48,481 nt of DNA from Pseudonocardiales bacterium (GTDB taxonomy: Bacteria; Actinomycetota; Actinomycetes; Mycobacteriales; QHCD01): NCBI GenBank assembly GCA_003244255.1, contig QHCD01000062.1, positions 1 to 48,481 of the forward strand. The letters are read 5' to 3'. Below, one piece after another: positions 39,570 to 48,377 of this stretch. The translations under genes were made by a program, and so were the position numbers. The stretch's first letter is position 1. Every line of letters starts with the position of its first letter. The notes beneath the pieces were generated by a model. It was not told the origin of the DNA. It saw only the letters and a list, made by a program, of their open reading frames with translations, and made no database searches.

Positions 39570-41153
39570 TCATCGTGTCACGACGACCAGGGTCCCGTTC
39601 CGGTCGCACACCGCGATGTCGCCGTCCCGGTCGGTGCGGGCGGTGGGCAGCCGGAGCGAGGCGAGGTCACGCAGCAGGGCTGGGGCGGGCTGCCCGTAGT
39701 GGTTGTGCGCGCCGACCGAGATGACGGCGAGTGCCGCGCCGGCCGCGGCGAGGAATGCGGGATCGACGTCGGCCGACCCGTGGTGCGGCACCTTGAGCAC
39801 GTCGGCGTGCAGGTCGATATGGCGGTCGAGCAGCGAGCGTTCGGAATCGGCGTCTGCGTCGTCGCTCAGCAGCACCGAGTGTCTGCCCACGGTAGCCCGC
39901 GTGACCAACGCGGCGCTGTTCGAGGCCGACGCCGTGGCGCGCAGCGCCGTGACCGGCCCGAGCACGTCCAGCCGGACGGGTCCGATCCAGAAGGTGGTTC
40001 CGGCAGCCGGTTTCTGGATCGGGAGATGGTGCGCCCGCGCCGTCGAGCTGAGCAGCGCCCAGCCGGCAGCCGGCTGGGTGCGCGGGCCGGTGATCAGGGC
40101 CGCCACCGGGCGATGATCGAAGACGCCGGTGACGCCGCCGACGTGGTCGGCGTCGAGGTGCGTCACGACCAGCATCGGCACCCGGCGCACGTGCAGCCGG
40201 CGCAGGCAGGAGTCCATCACCGCCGGGTCGAGGCCGGCGTCGACGACGACTGCGGCATCGGGCCCGGCGCGCACGACGAGGCCGTCGCCCTGGCCGACGT
40301 CGCAGGCGACGAAGAACCAGCCGGCCGGCGGCCAGCCGCCCGCAAACGCCGTGATGGGCACGAAGGCCGCGGCGGCGCCGACACCGGCGGCCAGCGCACC
40401 GCGGCGCACCGCGCGAGAGCGGCACAGCGCGACGGTCCCCGCAGCTGCGATGACGCCCAACAGCAGCGCGCCGCGGACACCGGAGGGCCAGCCCACCGCG
40501 GCATCGGGCAGCTGCGCGCTGTGTGTCGCGACGCCCGCTATCCACCGGGCCGGCCAGCTCGCGCACCACGCGAGCGCCGTCGCCAGGCCCGGCGCGACGA
40601 GCGACGCGAGCGCCGCCAGCACGCCCAGGATCGTGGCCGGCGCCACGGCCGGTTCGGCCAGCATGTTGGCCGGGATCGCCACCAGGCTGACCCGGCCGCT
40701 GATCGCCGCGATCAACGGCGCGCTCGCGATGTGCGCCGCTGCCGGTACGGCGACGGACAACGCGAGCCAGCGCGGCAGGCCGCGGCGCTGCAGCGCGTCG
40801 GTCCACCGAGGGGCGAGCAGTAGTAGCGCGCCGGTGGCGGACACCGACATGCCGAAGCCGGGTGAGCCGGCGAGCGACGGCGAGGCGAGCACGAGAACCA
40901 GCACGGTCGTCGACAGCGCCGGCAGGGCGGCGCGCGGTCGACCGGAGGCGAGCGCGAGCAGCGCGAAGCCGCCCATCACAGCCGCACGCAGCACGCTCGG
41001 TTGTGGCCTGGCGAGCACCACGAACCCGACCATCGCAATGCCGCCGAGCACGGCCGATGTACGCGGCCCGACGCCGAGGCCGCTGGCGAGCAGCAGCACC
41101 GCGCCGACGACGATCGCGATGTTCGCCCCCGACACGGCGACGAGGTGCGTCAT
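39570..41153 (-). pseudogene. comEC: ComEC/Rec2 DNA-uptake channel, 5'-truncated by an integrated element
   Basis: The 527 residues keep the competence membrane domain from MTHLVAVSGANIAIVVGAV and the C-terminal metallo-beta-lactamase-like domain (FVACDVGQGDGLVVRAG; VVTHLDADHVGGV; DVLKVPHHGSADVD). Full actinobacterial ComEC is about 750-850 residues, so the N-terminal 250-300 (first membrane spans and OB-like domain) are missing. The break lies where a serine integrase begins 15 bp away, indicating integration inside comEC. An ATG (41153) survives at the junction, so a truncated product might be made, but DNA uptake is unlikely. Confidence 0.88.
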
Positions 41154-41167
41154 GTAGGGTCAATGGC
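41140..41167. other. Probable attachment-site junction (attL or attR) in comEC
   Basis: Homology to ComEC stops at about 41150-41156 and the integrase begins at 41168. Serine integrases need only a short core and leave one att half at each end, so the crossover must lie within this stretch or a few bases beside it. The other junction is outside the window. Confidence 0.65.
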
Positions 41168-42577
41168 ATGGAAGCTACGGCGGGTGTCTACGTCAGGATC
41201 TCTAGCGACGTGCTCGGGGAGGGGCTGGGCGTGGCCCGGCAGGAGAAGGAGTGCCGCGCCCTCGCGGAGCGGCGCGGCTGGCCGGTCGCACAGGTGTACG
41301 TCGACAACGATCTGTCGGCCTTCAGCGGGAAGCCGCGGCCGGCGTACCGGGACATGCTGGCCGCGATCCGGGCCGGCCGGATCGGCCGCGTGATCGCCTG
41401 GCACGGCGACCGGCTGCACCGCTCCCCGCTCGAGCTCGAGGAGTTCATCTCCTTGGTGGAGGCCACCGGCTGCCAGGTGGAGACGGTGCAGTCGGGGCCG
41501 ATAGATCTCGGCAATCCGTCCGGCCGGTTGCATGCCCGCACGGTGGGTGGGTTCGCCCGGTACGAGTCGGAGCAGAAATCGCGGCGGCTCCGCTCCAAGC
41601 TCGAACAGAACGCGATCGCTGGCAAGCACCACGGTGGCACCCGGCCGTTCGGCTGGGACGATGACAGGGTGAGCCTGCGCCCCGACGAGGCCGCCGCGGT
41701 CCGCACCGCCGCAAGCATGCTGCTCACCGGATCCAGCATCAACGCGATCGCCCGAACGCTGAACGAGGCCGGGATCACCCCGGCCGGGACGAAGCAGCGC
41801 CCCGGCACCATATGGCGGGACTCGTCGGTGCGCGGGATGCTGCTGCGCGCCCGCAACGCCGGCCTACGAGTGCATCACGGCGAGATCATCGGCACCGGCC
41901 AGTGGACCCCGATCCTGGATCGTGAGCAGTGGGAGCGGGTGCGGCTGATCCTGACCGACCCGGCCCGGCGTACGACACCCGGCGCGGCCGGCCGCAAGCA
42001 CCTCCTGTCCGCTGGGCTCGCGTTGTGCGGGGTCTGCGGTGCGCCGATGCGCTCCGGGCGCGGCAAGGCGTACAACGGCATCTCGGGCAAGGGCATCTAC
42101 CGCTGCCAGGCGTCGTCGTGCGTCGTGCGCGGCATGGCCACCCTCGACGGCTATGTGACACAGGTGCTCTGCGCCCGGCTGGCCCGCGCCGACGCGGTGG
42201 AGCTGCTGCGCCGCGACGAGCCCGCCGGTGCGGTGCAGGCCCGCGCCGACGTGGCGACGCTGCGAGCGCGTCTCGACGTCGCCGCCGCCGGCTACGCCGA
42301 CGGTGCAATCAGCGTCGAGCAGATGCGCACGATCACGACCCGGCTGCGACCGAGGATCACCGCGGCCGAGAAGCTGATCCCGGCGCCCGCGCCCCGAGTG
42401 CAAGTCCTCGACACGATCATCGGCGGCGATGACGTCCGCACGGTATGGGACGGTCTCGACGTGTCGGTGCAGCGGCAAATCCTCCAAGTACTGCTGCGGG
42501 TGGTCGTGCATCGGGCGCGGCGTGGTCACGGCGGGTTCGACCCCGACGCGATCAAGATCGAATGGCGGACCGGATGA
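41168..42577 (+). CDS. Large serine recombinase (integrase)
   Basis: The 469 residues comprise an N-terminal resolvase domain (GVYVRISSDVLGEGLGVARQ, catalytic Ser at 12 or 13; GRIGRVIAWHGDRLHRSPLE), a recombinase domain (SSINAIARTLNEAGITPAGT), a zinc ribbon (LCGVCGAPMRSGRG ... RCQASSCV) and a C-terminal coiled-coil. It catalyses att recombination for integration. The ATG at 41168 has no ribosome-binding site; a TAGGGT (41155-41160) eight bases upstream could be a -10 for a leaderless transcript. Its stop overlaps the next gene by ATGA. Confidence 0.95.
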   Translation: MEATAGVYVRISSDVLGEGLGVARQEKECRALAERRGWPVAQVYVDNDLSAFSGKPRPAYRDMLAAIRAGRIGRVIAWHGDRLHRSPLELEEFISLVEATGCQVETVQSGPIDLGNPSGRLHARTVGGFARYESEQKSRRLRSKLEQNAIAGKHHGGTRPFGWDDDRVSLRPDEAAAVRTAASMLLTGSSINAIARTLNEAGITPAGTKQRPGTIWRDSSVRGMLLRARNAGLRVHHGEIIGTGQWTPILDREQWERVRLILTDPARRTTPGAAGRKHLLSAGLALCGVCGAPMRSGRGKAYNGISGKGIYRCQASSCVVRGMATLDGYVTQVLCARLARADAVELLRRDEPAGAVQARADVATLRARLDVAAAGYADGAISVEQMRTITTRLRPRITAAEKLIPAPAPRVQVLDTIIGGDDVRTVWDGLDVSVQRQILQVLLRVVVHRARRGHGGFDPDAIKIEWRTG

Positions 42578-42924
42578 CGTGGCCGGTGAGCGAACGTCAC
42601 GCTGAGGTCGAGCTAATAGTCGTCTGCCGCGAGAAATCGCATAAGCACGATCCCATGCTGCTACAGCACTACCTGCTCAGCCCGGCGCTCCCGGTTGCTA
42701 TTCACGGGCTCGTAGTTGAGGCGCCTCAGCAGCAGCATGGCGACCTCTCGCCCAAGGTTCACCCCTTCAACGACTTCGGGGTAGCCGACCTGCAATGCCC
42801 ACGATGCGGGTTGCGACTGCAACGGCGGCGCAAATGGATCGCGGACTTGATGCGACGCCTCGCCGACGACGACGACACGGCCGGTCGTGTCGTGACGCGC
42901 AGTCTCCGTAGCCTGCTAAACTGA
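42574..42924 (+). CDS. Small zinc-ribbon-like protein of the element (116 aa)
   Basis: The ATG overlaps the integrase stop (ATGA). The protein reads MTWPVSERHAEVELIVVCRE and later DLQCPRCGLRLQRRRKWIADL. One CPRC pair and an upstream Cys (VVCREKSH) could bind zinc. A basic helix after the Cys pair suits nucleic-acid binding. Its position after the integrase suggests a possible recombination directionality factor, but nothing in the sequence proves this. Confidence 0.65.
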   Translation: MTWPVSERHAEVELIVVCREKSHKHDPMLLQHYLLSPALPVAIHGLVVEAPQQQHGDLSPKVHPFNDFGVADLQCPRCGLRLQRRRKWIADLMRRLADDDDTAGRVVTRSLRSLLN

Positions 42925-43022
42925 GCTGGCACAGATCAGGACGACCCGGCCGTAGGCGGGAAGCCTTCGGGACCAACCTCGTGAATAGCGAGGCGGCTCG
43001 CGCTGCCCCGAGGTGAACCCCG

Positions 43023-43235
43023 ATGGTCTGGACACAAGATCGTGCGCGACTTGCCGCACACAAACGTCATCACCCCGACGCCGACGATGGCGATCTTCGC
43101 CGCGACCTGCGCGCCGCTCGACTCGCGGACTACATCGAACGCACGGTCGCCGCCGCGCCGCCGTTGACCGGCGAGCAGAAGGACCGGCTCGCGCTGCTGC
43201 TCCGTCCCTCTAACAGCGAGGAGCGGGTGGCCTGA
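43023..43235 (+). CDS. Small helical protein of the element (70 aa)
   Basis: The protein reads MVWTQDRARLAAHKRHHPDA, DLRRDLRAARLADYIERTVA and ends with EQKDRLALLLRPS. It is mostly helical and charged. Short proteins of this design commonly precede primase genes in actinobacterial prophages and plasmid-like elements, with unknown role. It overlaps the prim-pol start by TGATG. The 98 bp before it (42925-43022) hold no feature I recognise. Confidence 0.7.
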   Translation: MVWTQDRARLAAHKRHHPDADDGDLRRDLRAARLADYIERTVAAAPPLTGEQKDRLALLLRPSNSEERVA

Positions 43236-44167
43236 TGAGACAAGGCGAACGGCCGGCCCCCGCTGGGGGAACCGGCCGCTACGAGAGCACCACCGCCAAG
43301 GAAGCCTCTCGACGTCAAGATACCCCATCGGTGCAGTCCGATGTGGACACGCTCGGCGCGGCTGCCCTACGCCTGGCCGCTGCCGGCTGTTATGTGTTCC
43401 CATGCCGGCCTGGCGGGAAACTGCCGGCGACGTCGCATGGTTTCAAGGACGCGGCGCGCGACCCGGCGACCATCGCCGGCTGGTGGACCGCGCTGCCGGC
43501 CGCGAACATCGGGCTGAGCGCCGGCGCGACCGGGCTCGTCGTCATCGACCTCGACGGCGGGCAGGGCATCGACAACTGGCGGCAGCTCCGCGAGCAGCAT
43601 CCGGGCACGCCCGTCACCCTCACCGCGGCGACCCCGGGCGGGGCTCACCTTTACTACTGTGCCGATCCGAAGCGTCCGGTGGGTTGCTCGGCGTCGCGGC
43701 TCGCGCCGAAAGTCGACACCCGCGGGCTCGGCGGTTACGTCGTCGCCCCGCCAAGCCGGCGTCCCGATGGCTTGTACGGGTGGATGCCCGGCCCGACCGA
43801 GCTGACCGAGCTGCCGGTGGTGCCGGCGTGGATCATCGACGCGTTGACCGATCTCGGCACGCCGGAACGCGGTGGAACGCGGTCAACGCCATTGTGGGCT
43901 CAGCAGCGTGACCCGCTGAATCTACGGCCGCACGGGCAGGCCCGCTCGATCCTCACCGGCCTGGTGAGCACGGTGCTCGACAGCGCGGCAGGCACCCGCA
44001 ATAGCCGCCTGTACTGGGCGGCCCGCCGCGCTGGTGAGCACATCGCGGATGGGCGCCTCGTCCGGCTACAAGCCGTGGCTGCGCTCGAACGGGCCGGCCG
44101 GGATTGCGGCCTAGACGATCGCGAATGCCAGCGCACCATCGCCTCTGCCCTGGCCGGTGCCCGATGA
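43235..44167 (+). CDS. Bifunctional DNA primase/polymerase (prim-pol, archaeo-eukaryotic type)
   Basis: The 310 residues contain the prim-pol N-terminal domain (ALRLAAAGCYVFPCRPGGKL, GWWTALPAANIGLSAGATGL) and the catalytic acidic pair in VVIDLDGGQGIDNW, with the downstream His in GGAHLYY. It is inferred to make primers for replicating the element. It overlaps the helicase gene by ATGA. The C-terminal third is a helical domain without a clear name. Confidence 0.92.
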   Translation: MRQGERPAPAGGTGRYESTTAKEASRRQDTPSVQSDVDTLGAAALRLAAAGCYVFPCRPGGKLPATSHGFKDAARDPATIAGWWTALPAANIGLSAGATGLVVIDLDGGQGIDNWRQLREQHPGTPVTLTAATPGGAHLYYCADPKRPVGCSASRLAPKVDTRGLGGYVVAPPSRRPDGLYGWMPGPTELTELPVVPAWIIDALTDLGTPERGGTRSTPLWAQQRDPLNLRPHGQARSILTGLVSTVLDSAAGTRNSRLYWAARRAGEHIADGRLVRLQAVAALERAGRDCGLDDRECQRTIASALAGAR

Positions 44168-45987
44168 GCCGGGAGCAGGCCGACCGCATCGCCGCGGAAG
44201 CGATGGGTGAACAGCCGCGCAAGGTGATGCCGCCACCGTCCGCGCCCATGGCCGTCGCCCGCCAGCTCGCAACCGAACACGTACACAACGAGTTGCCGAC
44301 GTTGCGGCACTGGCGCGGCGGATGGATGGCCTGGGACGGTGCCCGCTGGGACGACGACGACGACCGCCGGGTGCGTTCCTGGGTGTACCGGGCACTGGAA
44401 GGCGCCGTCTACGCAAAGGGCGGGATGCCGGCGCCGTGGGACCCGAACCGCCACAAAGTCCTCGACGTAACTGACGCCTTGGCCGCCGTGCAGCATCTGC
44501 CCGAAAACATCGACACCCCAGCATGGCTGACCACGCCGGCACCGTTCCCTGCATTAGAAGCGGTGGCCTGCCGTAACGGCGTGTTGCACGTCACCAGCAG
44601 GCGGCTGATCGACCCGACGCCGGCATTGTTCACCCGAGTTGCGGTGCCTTTCGATTATGACTCGGCCGCGGCCGGGCCGGCCGGGTGGCTCCGATTCCTA
44701 GCCGAGTTGTGGCCCGACGACCCGGACTCAATCGCCGCCCTGCAACAGTGGTTCGGTTATGTCCTGTCCGGGCGGACCGACCTGCACAAGATCCTGATGC
44801 TGGTCGGCCCGACCCGCGCCGGAAAGGGTGTCATCGGCCGCGTGCTGGCCGCGCTCGTCGGCGCCGGGAACGTCGCCGGCCCGACCCTCGCGTCGCTGGG
44901 AACCAACTTCGGCTTATCCCCGCTGCTCGGTAAGACCCTGGCTGTGATCTCCGATGCCCGACTCGGCGGGGCGAATGTGCACCAAGTTGTCGAACGGCTG
45001 CTGTCAGTCTCCGGTGAGGACAGGCTCACCGTTGACCGCAAGTACCGCGAGCCGTGGACCGGGAAGCTACCCGCACGCTTCCTGCTGATCTCCAACGAGC
45101 TGCCCCGATTCGGGGACGCGTCCGGGGCAATCAGCCACCGGTTCGTCGTACTGTCCATGACCAAGAACTGGCTCGGCCGGGAGAACACGAAGCTCACCGC
45201 CGAGCTGCTCCCCGAGCTGCCCGGCATTCTGCGCTGGGCCCTGGACGGACTCGACACTCTCACCCGTAGCGGTGCGTTCACCGAGCCGGCCAGCTCCCGC
45301 GACGCCATCATCGCGCTGCAGGATCTCGTCTCGCCGGTGGCCGCGTTCGTCCGGGATCGTTGCACCATCCGCCCCGGCGCCGAGGTGCCCGTCGCCGAGC
45401 TGTTCGCGCAGTGGCGGTTGTGGTGCGAGGACAACGGGCACCGGCCAGGGTCGGCGCAGACCTTCGGCCGGGATCTCCGCGCCGTCGTGCCGGTGCTTCG
45501 GATCTTCCGCCCGCGCAGCGGCGAGGGTGAAACTCGGGACACCCGGTACCTCGGCGTCTTGCTGACAAGTACGCCCCACAATGGCGCGGGACGCGTCCCA
45601 ACCCATTGTGGGCTGCACCCGACGACGCCTGGATTGACGAGGCCGCGGCCTACCTGTCCGGCGGGCGGGCAGCGCAGTGACCCACGCCCCGTGCCGCCTC
45701 TGCGGTGTCCGACTCGACCCCGCGGTCGGTGCGACGCACCCCGGCTGCGACCCCGGCCCGCCCCTCGACGACACCCTGCACGACGCCCTGGTGGCGATCA
45801 TCTGCGACCAGCTCGGCGCCCGCCCGCTTCTCTCGCAACGCAACGACCCGGAGACAGGAGACACGCCATGACCACCGTCCTACCGATGCACCGTTCCCAC
45901 CGCGGCGACCAGCTCGACGAGCTGCACGACCCGGACGGCCGGCAGCAGGCCTACGACGACGTGACCCGCGGCCTGACCGATGACTGA
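44164..45987 (+). CDS. D5/P4-type primase-helicase (phage), suspect C-terminal run-on
   Basis: The N-terminal D5 region (about 1-190) is followed by a superfamily 3 helicase: Walker A GPTRAGKGVIG (about 214-224), Walker B-like VISDARLGG, and KLPARFLLISNELPRFGD (motif C region). Typical homology ends near RYLGVLLT (about 465). After that the frame stays open into a low-complexity Arg/Pro-rich stretch through two smaller genes to 45987. In the -1 frame the text continues DKYAPQWRGT, then NPLWAAPDDAWIDEAAAYLS, and stops at 45680 in a GTGA overlap with the next gene, as elsewhere in this operon. A frameshift near 45560-45570 is likely. Confidence 0.88.
   Translation: MSREQADRIAAEAMGEQPRKVMPPPSAPMAVARQLATEHVHNELPTLRHWRGGWMAWDGARWDDDDDRRVRSWVYRALEGAVYAKGGMPAPWDPNRHKVLDVTDALAAVQHLPENIDTPAWLTTPAPFPALEAVACRNGVLHVTSRRLIDPTPALFTRVAVPFDYDSAAAGPAGWLRFLAELWPDDPDSIAALQQWFGYVLSGRTDLHKILMLVGPTRAGKGVIGRVLAALVGAGNVAGPTLASLGTNFGLSPLLGKTLAVISDARLGGANVHQVVERLLSVSGEDRLTVDRKYREPWTGKLPARFLLISNELPRFGDASGAISHRFVVLSMTKNWLGRENTKLTAELLPELPGILRWALDGLDTLTRSGAFTEPASSRDAIIALQDLVSPVAAFVRDRCTIRPGAEVPVAELFAQWRLWCEDNGHRPGSAQTFGRDLRAVVPVLRIFRPRSGEGETRDTRYLGVLLTSTPHNGAGRVPTHCGLHPTTPGLTRPRPTCPAGGQRSDPRPVPPLRCPTRPRGRCDAPRLRPRPAPRRHPARRPGGDHLRPARRPPASLATQRPGDRRHAMTTVLPMHRSHRGDQLDELHDPDGRQQAYDDVTRGLTDD
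45677..45871 (+). CDS. Small zinc-finger-like protein (64 aa)
   Basis: Starting at GTG 45677, the protein reads THAPCRLCGVRLDPAVGATH and then GCDPGPP. Cys-x2-Cys with a later His-x3-Cys forms a possible zinc site. It overlaps the probable true end of the helicase gene (GTGA) and the next tiny gene (ATGA). Confidence 0.6.
   Translation: MTHAPCRLCGVRLDPAVGATHPGCDPGPPLDDTLHDALVAIICDQLGARPLLSQRNDPETGDTP
45868..45987 (+). CDS. Tiny protein (39 aa) in the replication operon
   Basis: ATG 45868 overlaps the stop of the zinc-finger-like gene, and the product ends eight bases into the ParB-like gene. It begins MTTVLPMHRSHRGDQLDELH and is acidic at its end. A GGAG site (45857 region) precedes it at good spacing, so translation is plausible. 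It is read in the same frame as the run-on of the helicase gene. Function unknown. Confidence 0.5.
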   Translation: MTTVLPMHRSHRGDQLDELHDPDGRQQAYDDVTRGLTDD

Positions 45988-46765
45988 GCCGTTCCAGGTC
46001 ATGCCGCCGCTGACCGCCGAGGAGTACGCGGCGCTGCGGGCCGACATCGCCGAGCACGGCGTGATCGTGCCGGTGGTCGTGGACGAGGCCGGCGTGATCC
46101 TCGACGGCCACCATCGAGCCCAGGTCTGCGCCGAGCTGGGCGTGGACTTCCCGACCGTCGTCCGTGCTGGCCTCGACGACGCCGGGAAGCGGTCGACGGC
46201 CCGAGCCCTGAACATGGCGCGCCGGCACCTGACCCGCACCCAGCGCCGACAGATCATCGCCGACGAGATACGGGCCGACACCGAGGCCTCAGACCGTGCC
46301 ATCGGCCGCAGGCTCGGCGTCGACCACAAGACCGTGGCATCGGTACGCCGGGAGCTGCGCGGCGACGACATGATTACCGACCGGACGCTCGCCGACGCGC
46401 TGGGCGCGTTCCGTACCGCCGTCGAGCAGCTCGTGGAGACTGGGGAACTTCCCCACCCCGACGACATGTTCGCCCCCGCCCGCGCGGCGATCGCGGCGGC
46501 CGAGAATGTCGACCGCGAGCAAGCCGTGGCCGCCCTGACCGAGGTGATGAGGCTCGGTCAGCAGGCCGTCAACCTGGCCGCAGAGGTCAAGATTCGAGCG
46601 CAACGCGACCTAGGTGAGGCCATCGAGAAGGTCAAGGCCGGTCTGGGCGAACGGACTAGATCCCAGATTACCGAGCTGATGAGGAAACCCGGTGCCGCCG
46701 CTGCACTGGCCGAAGCCTGCAACATGGAGCTCCGCTACCGACGCCGACAAGGCGTGACGTCGTGA
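45980..46765 (+). CDS. ParB-like nuclease/partition domain protein
   Basis: The 261 residues have an N-terminal ParB/sulfiredoxin-like domain (AALRADIAEHGVIVPVVVDE, LDGHHRA at 41-47) and a helix-turn-helix region (RRLGVDHKTVASVRRELRG). A C-terminal helical part contains LGEAIEKVKAGLGERTRSQI. It may act in regulation or replication of the element rather than true partitioning, as no ParA is present. Confidence 0.85.
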   Translation: MTEPFQVMPPLTAEEYAALRADIAEHGVIVPVVVDEAGVILDGHHRAQVCAELGVDFPTVVRAGLDDAGKRSTARALNMARRHLTRTQRRQIIADEIRADTEASDRAIGRRLGVDHKTVASVRRELRGDDMITDRTLADALGAFRTAVEQLVETGELPHPDDMFAPARAAIAAAENVDREQAVAALTEVMRLGQQAVNLAAEVKIRAQRDLGEAIEKVKAGLGERTRSQITELMRKPGAAAALAEACNMELRYRRRQGVTS

Positions 46766-46857
46766 CCTGGACGAAGCCGGTTGACGAGGCCGCCTACCTG
46801 GCCGGCGTGCCTTGGCCGCTCGAGCCAAGCCATTACGCCGAGGACCACCACCGATGA
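46762..46857 (+). CDS. Tiny protein (31 aa), possible
   Basis: GTG 46762 overlaps the ParB-like stop (GTGA) and the stop overlaps the next ATG (ATGA). It begins TWTKPVDEAAYLAGVPWPLE. The DEAAYL motif resembles the end of the -1 frame continuation of the helicase (DEAAAYLSGG), hinting at a shared short module. Coupling on both sides is the main evidence. Confidence 0.45.
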   Translation: MTWTKPVDEAAYLAGVPWPLEPSHYAEDHHR

Positions 46858-47057
46858 CCGGCGTCGCGCAAGTGCTCGTCGGCGTGCTAGCCGTCGTCGG
46901 CGCCTTTCACCTCGGCGGCACAGCTACCCGCGCCATCCTCCACCGACGACGCCAAGCAGCAGCGCCGCGACCGTACGGATCATTACCCACACCATGGCAA
47001 TATCAGCCGACCGCATTCGAACCAGTCCACAATGAACATAACGACCGAGAGGAATAG
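46854..47057 (+). CDS. Small single-span membrane protein (67 aa)
   Basis: The protein begins MTGVAQVLVGVLAVVGAFHL; one hydrophobic helix (about 4-22) is followed by a basic and Pro-rich tail (ILHRRRQAAAPRPYGSLPTP). It is in the element's operon, overlapping the gene before it. GC content begins to fall here. No family recognised. Confidence 0.6.
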   Translation: MTGVAQVLVGVLAVVGAFHLGGTATRAILHRRRQAAAPRPYGSLPTPWQYQPTAFEPVHNEHNDREE

Positions 47058-47060
47058 ACA

Positions 47061-47423
47061 ATGACCGACGAACAGCAATGGTCACCCACCCGGAATACAG
47101 AAACAGAGCAGCAATGGAACGCCCGGCGGGACCGCGAGAAAGACAAGGCCGCGAAACCGCCAGGCGACGAGGGACTGCGATGGAACCCTTTCAAAGACTT
47201 ACCGAGCGGCTCCGACCGGCTGGCCTACGGAAACGAGGTCCTCGCCGAATCGATGCGCCGCCACGACGAAGACATCCGCCGCGGCCCCGAAGAGAACAAA
47301 CGCATATGGGATGAGCAGTTACGCGGGATGCTCGATAAAGGTGACCGCGGCCAACTACCCGATTCCTTTTTCACCGGCAGCACCGATAATCCTGATGACA
47401 ATGATGGAGGAACCGCAGCATAA
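47061..47423 (+). CDS. Hydrophilic element protein (120 aa)
   Basis: The protein is rich in Asp, Glu, Arg and Trp: MTDEQQWSPTRNTETEQQWN, NPFKDLPSGSDRLAYGNEVL and DEDIRRGPEENKRIWDEQLR. It has no Cys, membrane span or known motif. The stop overlaps the next start by TAATG. Codon use is markedly less GC-rich than that of the host genes, a sign of recent acquisition. Confidence 0.65.
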   Translation: MTDEQQWSPTRNTETEQQWNARRDREKDKAAKPPGDEGLRWNPFKDLPSGSDRLAYGNEVLAESMRRHDEDIRRGPEENKRIWDEQLRGMLDKGDRGQLPDSFFTGSTDNPDDNDGGTAA

Positions 47424-48190
47424 TGAGAATCGACACCAGATATATTCCAGCTGACCTGATCGCCGGCGATAAGACTCTGACCGACCTACTCGCCGAACTC
47501 GGCAAACTTGAAGCGGCCCACGAGGAAGCATTCAGGGCCCGCGACAATGCAACCCGTGAACTCGACACCGCCCCCGGATCGGACAGTGCCCTGTATGCCT
47601 CTGCATTGCGTGCTGGCAGAGGTGATCCTGGCCCGGTCGCAGTCCGCACCGCTGAGGAGAAAGTCACGAACGCGCAGCGGCGGTTAGATGCCGCCGAGAT
47701 CGCTAGTAGTCAAGTCGGCGCCGAGATCGCCGATCACGTCCGCAACGTCGCGCCCAAGTTGCGGGAGCACGCCACCGGCCAAGCCGACACGGCCCGCGAG
47801 CAGATCAGCCAGGCATTGACCGCCCTCGACACCGCAATGGACCGCCTCGAAACTGCCCGGCACGCCCGACGCTGGGTCGACGCCGTAGCGGGTGACCGCA
47901 CCGGCGTCTCGGCACCGTCCGAGCCGACGCTGATCCTCACCGTCCCCGGATCGGAGTTGGGAACAACAAGAGCCGACCGGATCACCTGGCATGCCGTGTA
48001 CGACGCACTGTGCGACTTGGCCGACTCGAGCAGGGTCGCCACCCGCGAAACCGAGCGTTCGCGGGCGATGATGCCAGGCGTGCCGCAGATGCTGTCCGAG
48101 TACGAGATGATCCACGGTCGCGGCACCGCACCCGACGACACGCCGGTCACCTCCGACAAGGTCGCCCCCGCCGTCTCGGCGCCGAGGTAA
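47423..48190 (+). CDS. Coiled-coil element protein (255 aa)
   Basis: Long helical heptad-like segments (about 15-50 and 75-150: LTDLLAELGKLEAAHEEAFR; EEKVTNAQRRLDAAEIASSQ; QADTAREQISQALTALDTAM) precede a short beta/helical part containing LILTVPGSELGTT. This suggests a scaffold- or recombination-like structural role, but I recognise no family. It is coupled to the gene before it by TAATG and is the last complete gene in the window. Confidence 0.7.
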   Translation: MRIDTRYIPADLIAGDKTLTDLLAELGKLEAAHEEAFRARDNATRELDTAPGSDSALYASALRAGRGDPGPVAVRTAEEKVTNAQRRLDAAEIASSQVGAEIADHVRNVAPKLREHATGQADTAREQISQALTALDTAMDRLETARHARRWVDAVAGDRTGVSAPSEPTLILTVPGSELGTTRADRITWHAVYDALCDLADSSRVATRETERSRAMMPGVPQMLSEYEMIHGRGTAPDDTPVTSDKVAPAVSAPR

Positions 48191-48304
48191 CCCATGAGCG
48201 CCGGCGTCAACGCCACCGTCGCCTGTCGACTGCCAGCAAGGCGCGGAACGAAGGCAGGAAAGCGAGTGTCCTTTCACCGCATTGACCCTGCCTGCGCCGG
48301 CCCA

Positions 48305-48345
48305 GCGGCGGCCCCGTCACTCACACGAGCCGGCAGGGCCGCCGC
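48305..48345. other. GC-rich hairpin in the leader of the last gene
   Basis: GCGGCGGCCC (48305-48314) pairs perfectly with GGGCCGCCGC (48336-48345) across a 21-base loop. There is no T-run after it. It may be a transcription pause or terminator, or simply mRNA structure in the 187-bp gap (48191-48377). An ORF from ATG 48194 is also open through this gap, but its composition argues against it being real. Confidence 0.4.
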
Positions 48346-48377
48346 ACCCCATCCACGACAGGGAGAGACAGGGACCG

